This document shows positions 22,641-33,224 of a stretch of DNA of 64,000 nt, piece by piece; position 1 is the stretch's first letter, and each line of letters opens with the position of its first letter. The DNA is from Halichondria panicea (taxonomy: Eukaryota; Porifera; Demospongiae; Suberitida; Halichondriidae), in the NCBI RefSeq assembly GCF_963675165.1, contig NC_087379.1, positions 4,233,442 through 4,297,441 of the forward strand. Direction: 5' to 3'. Under the pieces are notes generated by a model, which saw only the letters and a program-made list of their open reading frames with translations, was not told the origin of the DNA and searched no databases. Position numbers and translations under genes: made by a program.

Positions 22641-23146
22641 AACATTCATTGTCACTGATTCTCCTCTCGTTTCTAGGCCGATGTTTTTCTAAAAGAACGT
22701 AACAATATTTTCCCCTAACCTTTTTTTAGAGAAAAATCAGCATGGGAACTACAAGCGCGCTTAGTCTCGTGAGCTCCCCACCCACGGAGGGCGACTGATT
22801 CATGAGATTTCTGATTGGACTCCCATGAACTGAACTCCATGGAGTCAGATAGGGTCACTTGTATCATAGTTGCATCTACTGTACAGTATAAAGGATTTGG
22901 ATGTTGTCGAAAACAGCAGAAAGTCCGAGCCTGCCTTTATAGTGGTGCAATGAGTTGGTGCAACACCTATCAAAGATCTACATCAGAATCAAGGGAATAC
23001 ATGTACATTGTGTATAACAAATGTTGAGAAAGTATAGTGTTATCTATTAAGTGGGTCAGCAGTTCATCCTGTATTTCTCTTGACACAAACACAGAATTAT
23101 AGAATCTTAGCCGAGTCAGTATAATTATAGAGACTTCATAAGGTTT
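22641..23146. other. Intergenic with partial foldback repeat
   Basis: No gene is seen. At 22768-22815, TAGTCTCGTGAGCTCCCC and GGAGGGCGACTGATTCATGAGA form a degenerate copy of the foldback family seen at 35050-35116 and 36706-36778. Confidence 0.5.
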
Positions 23147-23860
23147 ATGTATTCTTCAAATGCTATGAATGCAACCGATGCTATTGAGTTCCCTTTATGG
23201 ATACCACTAACTACAGTTAACCTGTTTCTTTTTATCGGAGTGCTTCTACCTACTACAATACTCATGAATGTGTCAGTACTGGTTACTTTAATCAAGAGCA
23301 ACGTCAAGCACAAGCCGCTGCTAGTTCTCTTTGGATCCCTTTTGATTGGTGTCTGCACTGACAAACTATTTATCTGTGTGGATCAGTGTGTGAACTCACC
23401 TGCGTCCATTCGTTACTGTCATTGTACAAGATGGACGATACTTCCATTGCAAGCACCAAGAGTATTCTTCACAGTGTACTCAATTGTAGCTGTGACCTGC
23501 CTGAGTGTCGTGCAGCTCCTCACAATGAAAGGGAAGCGAATTAGTTACAAACATAGTTACTTCTTTACAGCAATAACATTCTTGTAGCTTTTTTCTGGAC
23601 AGTTGTACATATTATCACAAATGGCTTGGTAAGGTATCCTGTGCATTGTCTACTATGAAAATGAATCTCCAGAAAGACGAAATATTGTTACAGAAAGTTT
23701 ATTGCAATAATTTGTTTCGTAGTGCTTACAATGACACCTGCCTTTGTCATTACAATACTAACTTCGATAGGGGCTTTTCGAATATTCAAGCGGAGCTTCA
23801 TATAGTTAGATCTGAAAATAGAATTGAATCGACGAATGATATTATCTCAGGTAGGTTAAG
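23147..23860 (+). pseudogene. Seven-helix receptor (GPCR-like) gene remnant
   Basis: The first frame (23147-23587) encodes an N-glycosylated start and three or so hydrophobic helices (LTTVNLFLFIGVLLPTTIL; LLVLFGSLLIGVC; RVFFTVYSIVAVTCLSVVQL). At 23585 the frame stops, and the hydrophobic sequence resumes in other frames (VAFFWTVVHIITNGLV, then ICFVVLTMTPAFVITILTSIG near 23715-23775), with further stops before a basic segment. This looks like helices 1-5 of a GPCR with at least two frameshifts. The part after 23860 is absent; a GTAGGT donor near 23851 may be an old exon boundary. The ligand class cannot be told. Confidence 0.55.
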
Positions 23861-24018
23861 GCAGATTTTAAGCAAAACAGCATTAAATTAAGGATGAAGT
23901 GTACTGTATACAACTCAGATTTATTGTATAATATCTTGACAATAGTACCTTTTCACCCAAAATGTATTGTGGATATAAATACCATAACACTATTACCATG
24001 GTTACTATATTGTTGTGT

Positions 24019-24081
24019 GCGTTAGCTGTGACCAAAAATGACTGACCTTAAATAACATTTTAGAAATGCAGCCTCCAATAC
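24019..24081. repeat. Left arm of a 62-base inverted repeat around a piggyBac block
   Basis: GCGTTAGCTGTGACC continues to GCAGCCTCCAATAC. It matches the reverse complement of 26524-26584 with a few differences. Sequence just upstream also resembles the end of the element at 54560-55022. Confidence 0.7.
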
Positions 24082-26256
24082 ATAGAGACGAGATCTGGAT
24101 ATTTATTGGCATAATACTGGAGATGGGTATTCATAGGCTCCCCGAGTATACTGACTACTGGTCCACATGTAGATCGGCTCTTAGGAGTACAGGCTGTTCA
24201 GGGGCGGATCCAGAGGTAGTTCGTTGGGTTCGTACGAACTACCCTTCTACTAAGTTGATACTTTATATTACACCTGGCTAGCTAGCTTACTGTCATGACA
24301 ATAGGGTACAAAGTTCTCTCTGCATAATGTGAGGGTGGGGCTGGTACTCTCTGCATAATATGAGGGTGGGGCTGGCTATATTGACTCATCCAGCCATGGT
24401 CGCAGTGATAATTGAGCCTGGCCATGAATCCTAACAAAAGGTCTAGATTGCAACCCTCCATTGACTCCTGGTTAAAGTTTCAGGTAAGGGAAAGTTCATG
24501 GCACTGCATACTGAATGATAGACACTGTATAGATTAATTATAATTGCTATAATAATTATATTGACTAATATAATAATCTAGATGATCTACAGCCAGTCTC
24601 CTCTTCAAGAGAACCACCAGCCACCACCGTCTCTTCTCCAGTCATCAACGTCTCTCCTCCAGCCACCACTGTCTCTCCTCGAGTCACAACCATCTCTCCT
24701 CCAGTCACAACTATCTCTCCACTGGAACCACCAGCCACCTCCATCACCCCTCCATGTTCATCGAAGCAAGCAACGAGATCTTCCGCTGAGGATCAGCCAA
24801 TGGAGCTCTCCTGAAAGAGAAGAAAGTGCAATCACTATCCCAGAGCATGAGAATGGCTTTGCCTTGTGTTCTTTCAGATATTATATAATTTATGTTTTTG
24901 TATAATGTTTTTGTTGAAGGGAATGTGGTTAATTAATGGGCGTGGCATGTAAAAGGGGGCGTGGTCAGCCAAAAATTTCGGCGCTACACGCCGAGTGACA
25001 CTTCTTCTTGTCCACGCTTCGCGCGGCCAAGAAGTAAGAACCCCCCTTCCCTAAATCCTGGATCCGCCCCTGCTGTTAAGGACACTATGCCTTTCAATAG
25101 ATTTAAATCCTTGCGGCGCTATCTCCATTGTGACAACAATACGTGCATAGTTGATAGCAGAAAGATAACAAGCAAGATATATACAGTTTTGGAAACGCTC
25201 AGTACAAACTACTTGGCCAAATATCATCCTAGCCAAGAGCTTTCCGTAGATGAAATGATGATTAAGTACAAGGATAGAAAAGGGGGTAAAATTCATATGC
25301 CTTTAAAGCAAGGTTTCAAGGTGTGGTGCTGCTCTTGTTCTTGTTGTGGGTATCTATATACGTTTGATGTGTATAATGGTAGGCTCACCGGTTCTTCCGG
25401 GGAAAAGGTGTCAGAGAAGGGACTTCTGATGAGGGTAGTGAAGCAATTAGTTGAGCCTTTTCATGCAATGAATCATGTGGTCTACATGGACAACTTTAAT
25501 TATACATCTGGTCCGTTGATTGTATACTTACGTAAGCATGACATATTCGTAGTGGGTACAATAAAAAAGTCAGCTGCTGGTTTCCCCTCAGATCTACAAA
25601 AGGGTGTGGTACCTCATAAAGGTGAATATGTATCTAAGACTGTGGATGACACCTGTTACTTTGTGTTCAATGACCGTAAGGTGGTGTGTTTTGTTACTAA
25701 TGTATTTCCTGAGACAATGCCAGACGCTGTCTTCAGATTGCAGGCAGATGGTACTCTATGCGCACAGAGTGTTCCCCCTTGTCTCCCTGCCTATAACTTG
25801 TACATGGGAGGGGTTGACAATACAGGGTGTATGAGGAAGACGTATGGATATGATAGAAAGTGTCGCCGGTATTGGTTCAGGATCTTGTTTCATTTTGTGA
25901 ATATTACTGTTAATAATGCGTATATTCTGTACAAGCACAATTGTGTGAGGGTAGGTGAAAAGCCTAAGTGTTTGAAAGGGTTTCGTTTGGAAGTGATTGG
26001 TAGTCTGTTGAGTATGTCACGTACATGTGCTAGAGGTGTGTCTGGTCTCAATCTTGGTAATCCTCCCTCGCAGGACATCCGTGTGAGTGTCAGCAGAGTG
26101 GGACTGAGCAGAGGTATAGATGTCAAATATGTGTGCAAGACAGGATACCCAGCAAGGAGCAGAAGCACACAGCAATGGCTTGCCCCAACTGTACCATCAG
26201 GATCTGCATGCCATGAACATGCTATTATTGGACATCGATGTAGTAAACTAGACTAG
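24082..26256 (+). pseudogene. piggyBac transposase, catalytic part, interrupted
   Basis: The DDE_Tnp_1_7 (PGBD-like) core is recognisable. It reads HRDEIWIFIGIILEMGIHRL before the insertion at 24199-25072, then VKDTMPFNRFKSLRRYLHC, ELSVDEMMIKYKDRKGG (first Asp), NHVVYMDNFNYTSGPL (second Asp) and AYNLYMGGVDNTGCM (third Asp region). The C-terminal cysteine cluster (CPNCTIRIC) is out of frame after 26130. One base shift lies just before the insertion as well. The N-terminal part is not upstream; a matching N-terminal fragment lies on the opposite strand at 26558-26942. The copy is dead. Confidence 0.85.
24199..25072. mobile_element. CAGGGGCGGATCC-ended element inserted in the piggyBac gene
   Basis: The inverted ends CAGGGGCGGATCCAG and TGGATCCGCCCCTG are flanked by a 5-base duplication CTGTT (24194-24198 and 25073-25077), which falls inside the transposase coding sequence. 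The interior holds a tandem duplication (CTCTGCATAATATGAGGGTGGGGCTGG, about 24315-24375) and a CT/CCA-rich low-complexity block at 24590-24750. No transposase is seen. It belongs with the element at 19343 by end sequence and duplication length. Confidence 0.85.
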
Positions 26257-26523
26257 GTGTGAACGTGCAATGCTAATAAATATTAATTGTGTACATGTCG
26301 TTTTCAAGTGTTTTTTCTCTCATTATTTTGCAACTAAACATGAAATATTACTAAGCTACAAGTGTCAGCCATGAAAAACAACCCAGTGGACGTGGCAGAG
26401 GATGGGCGACGATATCGATCCGTACCCATTGTTGTAAAGATTATCCCTTTACTGGTTAAAATTAATTGTAGCCTCGATCCCAGCCCCTCTCACTAGCTTT
26501 TCCCTGCGGCCCGGGTTCGAGAC
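26257..26523. other. Non-coding; short TAGCCTCGA-type remnant
   Basis: No gene is seen. TAGCCTCGATCCCAGCCCC at 26469 and GCGGCCCGGGTTCGAGAC near 26506-26523 look like the two ends of a short, degenerate TAGCCTCGA element. Confidence 0.45.
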
Positions 26524-26942
26524 AATATTGGAGGCATTTCTAAAATGTTATTTAAAGTCAGTCATTTTTGGTCGCAGCTAACGCATTACACTGTGTGGCA
26601 TACAGGTTTATTTGCTCGGCTATGTGCTCACACAAGCTATCTGGCCACAATAATTTCACAAAGTCTATGAACGCAGTGTTAGAGGGGTCAACTTTATCTG
26701 CAGCACCCTTGAACTCGGGATATTTCCCACTCAGTGGACTTAGCTTTTCGTAATGCATCCTGCCTTGCCAGCTTCCTTCGTTTCGGAGTTGGAGCCATAC
26801 CATCCACCAGCTCGTCTTCTTCTCCTCCTCCTCCTCCGTCTTCTGTGTCCTCGTCGTCACTCGCGTCTACATGACAGAAAGAAATAGCAACTGTCAAAAC
26901 CACACACACACAGAAACGCGAGGAGCGGACTATGAATATCAT
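26524..26942 (-). pseudogene. piggyBac N-terminal fragment with inverted-repeat arm
   Basis: Minus-strand frames carry an acidic/basic leader (SDDEDTEDGGGGGEEDE, TPKRRKLARQ) and, after a frameshift near 26750, DPSNTAFIDFVKLLWPDSLC and HIAEQINLYATQCN. These match the N-terminal region of PGBD-type transposases (the part before the DDE core). The frame ends in the 62-base arm 26524-26584, whose inverse precedes the catalytic part at 24019-24081. The two halves of one gene type are therefore arranged tail to tail. Confidence 0.65.
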
Positions 26943-27245
26943 TATAGGAGCGCTGCGAGCACATAATAGTGCTATGAATATATCATTAAGTGCTGGGGGG
27001 GGGGGGGCACAGTACAGTACATTATGGGAGCGCTACGAACACATAATAGCGCTATGAATATCATTAAGTGCTGGGGGTACAGTACAGTACAGCAGAGGAA
27101 AGGCTCGTCGACATCAAAGCAGTGTGGGAGGAGCCTAATTAATCACAAGACAACTATGCATACCTTTAGGGGAGCGATACGAACACATAATATTGCTATG
27201 AATATCATTAAGTGCTGGGGGGTACAGTACAGTACAGTACAGCAC
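26941..27245. repeat. Three-unit repeat ending in GTACAGTACAGTACAG
   Basis: Units containing GGAGCG, CGAACACATAATA, GCTATGAATATCATTAAG, a G-run and (GTACA)n start near 26947, 27028 and 27171. Unit identity is high and spacing is unequal because of inserts. Confidence 0.8.
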
Positions 27246-27593
27246 AGCAGCTGCACATCAACAATAATTTATTTGCTGGAGTTTAAAGAAGCAGACAAAT
27301 GGAGCTTTTAGAGAACGCTTTGAGAGTTGTTTGACAAAACTGTGTAACTAGGTAAGTTCCTCAACATGCTGCACAGTTTAAATTAATATTTTATGCAGAA
27401 CCGAATTTCTCATGAAGGACAAGCAAAGCGCAAGTAAACACTTCTCATTTAATAGGGCTTAAACGAAGGGGAGACCAATTAAAGCCCATTGCCCTAAGCT
27501 TCATTCAGCATGCACAACACAAGTAAGTTAATCAACTATACTAGTTCAGAAGCAAAATAGGGACTTCACATAGGCTGAGCATATACTACTGAG

Positions 27594-27722
27594 AGCAGCT
27601 GCAAACCACAAACCAATGATGCTTTAATCAACCACAAACGTAATTAAAAGTGGGCGTACAGTTATTGTACGCCCACTTACGTGGTTAATTTGAGTGTCAT
27701 TGATTTGTGGTTAGCAGCTTGT
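27594..27722. mobile_element. Foldback element of about 129 bp
   Basis: A centre AGTGGGCGTACAGTTATTGTACGCCCACT is flanked by arms running outward to GCTGCAAACCACAAA on the left and TTTGTGGTTAGCAGC on the right. Nearly the whole element is a palindrome with some mismatches. Confidence 0.7.
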
Positions 27723-28318
27723 GATGTCATCAAAACAGTAGAAAATAGTAGAATATGTAGTTTTTCAGTGATATCTCAACAATGGAATAAGCATAGAGGA
27801 TGTTCTTGGTATCAAAATGTAGCCTATTTATTTGTAAACTTACCAGAGAACGTTTAAAGCTAAGCTATAAAATTTTCAGAAGATACTACTCTAACCAAAA
27901 GTGTACCTAAAAACCAGTAAATCATGAATTATAGACACTGTGAGCATATGTAAGACCCATAAAGGGATGGTCAGGATACCTAAACCATTAAACTATTGTG
28001 TGATAAAAGTCTAAGACCTTAGCTGTTAAGGTTAGTGTTTTATTACTCTAACCGATTACCCACTATAACAATTTGCTGTTGTTCTATTAATCACCACAAA
28101 CCCACCATCTTATGTTTCCATGGAAACATTTTTGGATATGTTGTAGTTCAGTCATTCATCTACACACGGGTATCAACACCATTTCTTAGAAATGCTCCAA
28201 TCAAAAGATATTTACATTTAAGTACAACTACTCACACATTTGTGGTAATCTACTCTCTAGACTAAATGAACTGTAGCCTAACATTAGCCAATAGTATACC
28301 TGCAAGTCATGGTGTTAT
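27723..28318. other. Intergenic, nothing identified
   Basis: A+T-rich sequence with only short open frames of no recognisable family. Confidence 0.45.
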
Positions 28319-29155
28319 TATGCCTCGAGGCGTAGCCGCACGAGGGATACGGTAAAGCTGACTGTGTGTGTGTGTGTGTGTGTGTGTCTGTGTGTCTGTG
28401 TGTCTGTTCCAGCTGTAACTGCTCAACGGTTGCAATGCGACGAAAACTAACAGCTTCTATAGGCTTCTAGCCACGTTCTCTTGGATTTTGATTCGTGGAT
28501 TAGCAAACTAAAGCTTCTTTCTCGAGTTATGGCTAGTTTGACTCACATTGAAGGCTGTTGCAGTCTCTTCAGAATCTTTCATAGCATCATCTGTCCGCAC
28601 ATACTTTCTATTCAACATATGAGTTAGCCTTGCACTAAAGCGCTAGCTTTTTGTTAGCTACAAGACTCAGAAAATATCTGTTAAAACAGCTAGCTAGCAG
28701 TAGCCATTGATCTGTTTGGACACACCCTTTATTATTCCTGTGGATGTAATGCGCATGCGCGCTCATTCCCCACGTGTGAGAAACCAAGATCCAGATCCAG
28801 ATCCTCCTGGCAGAATCATCTTTGTCTTGAGGGCCTGGTAAGCCACAAAACACTACCATATAACAATATAGATAACAATATGCATGTACACAGGTCTGAT
28901 ATTATATACACTGAACTACAGATCCTGGAAGAATCAATTTTCTTCTTTCTTGAGGTCCTGGTAAGCCACATAATACAATAAATAACAACAATAGATGCAT
29001 ATAAATAAGTCTTTTCTTCTCAGTGACTTTATATAGGTAAGCTAACTTTAATATAAAATTCATTATAGAAACTAATATAACACTCTAATACTTTTCAGCG
29101 AAAGCAAAAACATGGCGAGAGGCATTAGCACAGCGCCAGCTTGAACACTAGTTAA
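28319..29155. mobile_element. TATGCCTCGAGG-family element, reverse copy with displaced right end
   Basis: The left end TATGCCTCGAGGCGTAGCC, the (GT)n tract and the following ~800 bases match 10872 back to 10090 in reverse complement. The homology stops near ...GCTTGAACACTAGTT. The expected right terminus (CCGTATCCCTCCTGCGG, GGCTACGCCTCGAGGCATA) is found only at 32918-32955. About 3.7 kb of other repeats lies between. Confidence 0.75.
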
Positions 29156-29289
29156 ACTCTGCACTTAGTCAGCAAGAGAGCTAATTATGAGTAAGTACTG
29201 TGCAGGATCTAGTCAGCAAGGGACATCTAGATTTACTTAGACCATGAGGCTGAGGCTACAAGCATATAGATACCATCTACACTGCAAGT

Positions 29290-29412
29290 TATAAGTGGGG
29301 GCCCCATATCGCTGGAGGGGCCTCAAAGCGCTAGTGAAATAGGGCCGTGGGGGGGCCCCAAATCGCTAGCGTTTCAGGGCCCCAATGGGGGGGAGCCCCA
29401 TATCGCTTCTAC
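29290..29412. repeat. GC-rich block with repeated CCCCATATCGCT
   Basis: GGGGCCCCATATCGCT, GGGGCCCCAAATCGCTAGCG and GAGCCCCATATCGCT recur within 120 bases. The block stands out from the A+T-rich surroundings. Confidence 0.5.
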
Positions 29413-29429
29413 ACTGGTTGCAGCTTAAC

Positions 29430-29990
29430 TGTGTGTGTGTCTGTGTAGACTGATACAGCTGCTCAAGGATGAATCAAGTGCAAGTAAGAGTTTCTATAGG
29501 CTTCTAGTCATGTTTACTTGGATTTTAATTCGTGGATTTGCAAAATAATGCTTCGTTCTCGAGTTATGCCTAGTTTTGCTTACTTGGAATGCCATTGCAG
29601 CCTTTTCAGAAGAGCACGTAGCCAAACTTGTTTACCGAGTGTTACTACTCTACTTAGTAGTTAGCTCTGCACTAGAACGCTAGCTATTGGTAGCTGCAAG
29701 AGTGAGGAAGAGAGCTGCAAGGCTCTATTTAGTTGGGCGGAGTCCAACCAACGCATGAGCGCAGCGTTGGTTGGACTCCGCCCAACTAGGCTCTATTGAT
29801 GGCAGCCATTAATTTTAGACTTGAACTTTTGGCATCGATCGTTTTTAACAACAATCATGGTCGATCATTACCCACTCTTTGAGTTAGCAAAAAATTAATG
29901 TTCATCATTCAGTATAGTAGCTTCATGTTATGTAGCTTTGGCATCTCCACCGAGGCATCAGCACCTGCGGTGCTTTCATTTAAGTAGTGC
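29430..29990. mobile_element. Non-coding repeat with copy at 40913-41350
   Basis: From GTCTGTGTAGACTGATACAGCTG through CTCGAGTTATGCCTAGTTTTGC and GAACGCTAGCTATTGGTAGCTGC it matches 40955-41330 at high identity. The copy at 40913 has a left end (GTGCCTCGGTGCACATGCGC ... GTATACGGTA) that recalls the TATGCCTCGAGG family. A 59-bp element is inserted at 29730. Confidence 0.6.
29730..29788. mobile_element. 59-bp minimal foldback element with 9-bp duplication
   Basis: TAGTTGGGCGGAGTCC and its perfect inverse make up the whole element around a 6-9 base loop. GGCTCTATT is duplicated at 29721-29729 and 29789-29797. The related repeat at 41218-41235 has the uninterrupted site, which confirms insertion. 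The TAG...CTA ends and the 9-base duplication match the rules of the TAGCCTCGA family, although the arm sequence differs. Confidence 0.85.
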
Positions 29991-30235
29991 TTTTAGAAGA
30001 CTTTCTCATGGCATAGTTCCAGTAAAAATAACTTATTAGCTGGGGCTAATAAACACCTCTCTTGAACAATGGGCTCTCTCGAATTGTGGTTGTTTCTCCG
30101 TGTAACCAATCCTAGATTACATCATCTATATACCTTCTTAATGACGTCATAATCATACTAAATGATGCACTGCACAGTACACTATAGTAGCGCTGGTAGT
30201 ATTAGCAGCAAAGTAGCGCTGGTAGCAGCAGTAGC

Positions 30236-30828
30236 CAGGGGCGTAGCTACCATTGTTTCCTGGTTGCCCAGAAATCCCCCCAGGAGCTGCTGAGAAAATT
30301 GGGCAGGGCTCCCTATAATTGAAATCAAGCAGCCCTGCCCATCTTTTCACACGTGGCTGCAAATCAATAATCAGAGCAGCACTGTGAAGCGTTTCACTTT
30401 GGCTTTGTCTCAGCTAGTTAGTCTCAGCTAGCTAGCTACCTCAAACAAAGAAGACCAAGACTTAAGTTCTAGATCTAGTATCAATCCTGAATGCTCCAGT
30501 ATTCTCAGACTCAGCTCTAAGCACAACTTTATTCAGGAAGTGTACAAGTTTAGAACAATCTCAGCCACATGAAACCTCTCAGGTAAATGACATTTTATTG
30601 TTGCTCAGCTAGACTAGCAATACACAATTGGCACCTGCATGCCTAGTATGTACATGTTACGTCTATAGCTAGCTAGCTTCTCACAAACATGTAAAAAAGT
30701 CATGTCAATAAGCAGTAGGTGTGCCCCAATCAAGAGGGTGTGGTACCGGAAGTGGGCGTGGCCACAAAATTTCGCGGCGCTGATTTTTCTGAAGAAACCC
30801 CTGTCCCAAAAGTCTGGCTACGCCCCTG
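30236..30828. mobile_element. CAGGGGCGTAGCTACC-ended element
   Basis: The inverted ends CAGGGGCGTAGC and GCTACGCCCCTG are flanked by GTAGC on both sides (30231-30235, 30829-30833). Because the target is a GTAGCA-rich array, the duplication could be chance. The interior is non-coding. A fragment occurs at 2880-2970, and a lone end near 52467. Confidence 0.7.
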
Positions 30829-32305
30829 GTAGCACTGGTAGCACTTAGTAGCAGCAGTAGCACTGGTAGCCTCGGTCCCAGGCCGATTTTTTTTTAATAG
30901 AACGAAGTTGAAAAATACGGCCTGGTATTGATTGTATCTGGGCGTGGCAGGAACCGGAAACAAAAGCAGTGATTCTTTACATTTTGTTTCCTGCTTTTTT
31001 TCTGTAATACTAAAGGTGTACGTAGAGGCATTTTACTCCCGTAAAAGTTACAGTAATTTAGCTCCGTGTCATGTTCTCAATTTATAGCTAGCTAGCTATG
31101 GCATGGCATGCAACTCTTTGTCTTGTTTGAAGCAAGATGGCCTCACTCTCATGGCAGAACAGGCCCAGGCTCTCAAGCTCCTGTTTGAGGGAAGGGAGGT
31201 GTTTATCTGGTTCCCAACGGGGTATGGCAAGTCTCTCTGCTATATCAGTTGCTACCCTTTTTAATGGACTACAAGCTAGGTAGGACCAAGGCTCCTCCTG
31301 TTGACAAAAGTATTGTTCTTGTTAATTGTCTCTCCCCTTGTATCTCTCATCATGAGACTCATGATTGACCAGATCAGGAGTCTAAACAATAGAGGTGTTT
31401 CTGCTGCCATCCTCAGTAGCAATAAAGGAATCGACAAAGATTTGGTTGCCACTGCCAAAGAAGTGTCTTCTGGGAAGTATTTCCTGCTGTATACTGCCCC
31501 AGAGGCTGTTGTTGAAGACCACTGTTGGAGGATTCATTTTTTGTTTTACCACGAGTCAATTTGTTTTATGTATTAAAAAACCACGCCCAGATCACGCCCA
31601 AATACAATCAATACCAGGCCTAGTAGGCGACCTAGCGTTCAATTGGAGACGGATCGGCCGGGGGTCGAGGCTATAGCACTGGTAGCATCAGTAGCACTGG
31701 TAGTAATAGTAGCACTGGTAGCGCTGGTAGCAGCAGTAGCACTGGTAGCACTAGTAGCAGCAGTAGCACTGGTAGCGCTGGTAGCAGCAGTAGCACTGGT
31801 AGCACTAGTAGCAGCAGTAGCACTGGTAGCAGTAGTAGCACTGGTAGCAGCAGTAGCACTAGTAGCAGCAGCAGTAGCACTGGTAGCACTAGTAGCAGCA
31901 GTAGCACTAGTAGCACTGGTAGCACTGGTAGCAGTAGTAGCACTGGTAGCGCTGGTAGCATTAGTAGCACTGGTAGCATCAGTAGCACTAGTAGCAGCAG
32001 TAGCACTGGTAGCACTGGTAGCAGCAGTAGCACTGGTAGCACTAGTAGCAGCAGTAGCACTGGTAGCAGTAGTAGCAACAGTAGCACTGGTAGCACTAGT
32101 ATAGAAATAGTATAGCGCTGGTAGCACTGGTATATAGCAACAGTAGCACTGCATGGTAGCACTGGTAGCACTAGTAGAAATAGTAGCGCTGGTAGCAGCA
32201 GTAGCGCTGGTAGCACTAGTAGCAGCAGTAGCACTGGTAGCAGCAGTAGCACTGGTAGCACTAGTAGTAATATTAGCACTGGTAGCACTATAGTAGCAGC
32301 ACTGG
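30829..32305. repeat. (GTAGCACTG)/(AGC)n trinucleotide-rich array, split by an element
   Basis: The units are GTAGCACTG, GTAGCAGCA and variants, about 640 bases at 31674-32305 plus 35 bases at 30829-30866. Copies before 30236 show the array was once continuous. Open frames on both strands (Ala-Thr-Ser, Leu-Val) are by-products of the 3-base period. A 9-bp duplication shows that the element 30867-31673 inserted into the array. Confidence 0.88.
30867..31673 (+). mobile_element. TAGCCTCG-ended element carrying a RecQ-helicase fragment
   Basis: The ends are TAGCCTCGGTCCCAGGCCG and CGGCCGGGGGTCGAGGCTA. The 9-base duplication TAGCACTGG is at 30858-30866 and 31674-31682. Inside, 31135-31255 encodes a Walker-A block of RecQ-type helicases (GREVFIWFPTGYGKSLCY). 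After a frameshift, 31301-31520 encodes helicase motifs Ia/Ib (IVSPLVSL, DQIRSLNNRGVSAAIL, GKYFLLYTAPEAVV). The helicase piece covers only the start of the DEAD-like domain and is broken, so it cannot act. It looks like captured cargo. Confidence 0.8.
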
Positions 32306-32903
32306 TAGCCTCGATTCCAGGCCGATTAAAATACGGCCTGGTACCTATTGCAGGGACGATAGTGCGCACGCGTTAGTTTATTCCAGAATCTGGGGAATCC
32401 CCTTTTTCTTTCTCTCATCTATTTTCTATCTTTGTACATCAACTTAGCTCTCTATTGCGTTGTTCCAGAAGGCTTTCACACTAATCTGAAGCCAGAAGAG
32501 GCTCTCATCTACCTCTATGACGGTTGTATGGTCAGGATGTCTTACCTTGGATCTGTACAGGCTATGGGAAGTGTATGGTGCCTCAAACTGCTACTTGCGA
32601 AGACAACCCGGCTATAGGACCATCCTAGACGTAGATGAGAGCCTCTTCTGTCTTAAAACTAGTGTTCAAGCCTTCTAGACCAACGCAATAGACGGCATAA
32701 GCCACAGCTTTACAGAACTCAGCCATAGAGATAAAGTATTACTGAACATATTTTTAGTAAACGGACTAATTTCCTGTGTAATTTACTAAGGTTTTACGTT
32801 CGTAGTACGATTACCCATATTCTGGGTAATTTGAAGCGCATGCGCACTATCACCCCTGCAATAGGTACCAGGCCGTATTTTAATCGGCCTTGAATCGAGG
32901 CTA
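32306..32903. mobile_element. TAGCCTCGA-family foldback element, second copy
   Basis: Nearly identical to 21851-22433 over its full length, with both long inverted ends. The flanks (CAGCACTGG left, ACACACAGT right) are not a duplication. Either the right flank was changed by recombination with the displaced TATGCCTCGAGG end at 32918, or the copy moved otherwise. Confidence 0.85.
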
Positions 32904-32917
32904 ACACACAGTCAGCT

Positions 32918-32955
32918 TTACCGTATCCCTCCTGCGGCTACGCCTCGAGGCATAA
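32918..32955. mobile_element. Orphan right terminus of the TATGCCTCGAGG family
   Basis: AGCTTTACCGTATCCCTCC, then GCGGCTACGCCTCGAGGCATA, is the inverse of the terminus at 28319. The rest of that right arm is absent. Confidence 0.7.
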
Positions 32956-33224
32956 ACATATCTTACCTCATAAGTATATCTTACCTCATAACCGAGTCCG
33001 GGCTCTCACGTTGTCCACTCCCCCAGGAAGTGTGGTTTGGCGGAAGTGCTGAGCAGGAAGCCCCACCCCCGATGACTGAGGTCATGAAAGGGTTGGGCCA
33101 TTAGTGAAGGAGACCTTCACCCCGCCCAGCACTGATCACGACTAGAGACTAGTCGGAAAAAAGAAAAAGAAGAAACAAAACAACCCCAAAGGACCAGGCA
33201 GGTGGGAGGAAAAGAGATTGACAC

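Noticed and set aside
31639..32369. Long Ala-Thr-Ser and Leu-Val frames on both strands
   Set aside because: They are produced by the 3-base period of the GTAGCACTG array, open in several frames at once, and have no other protein features.
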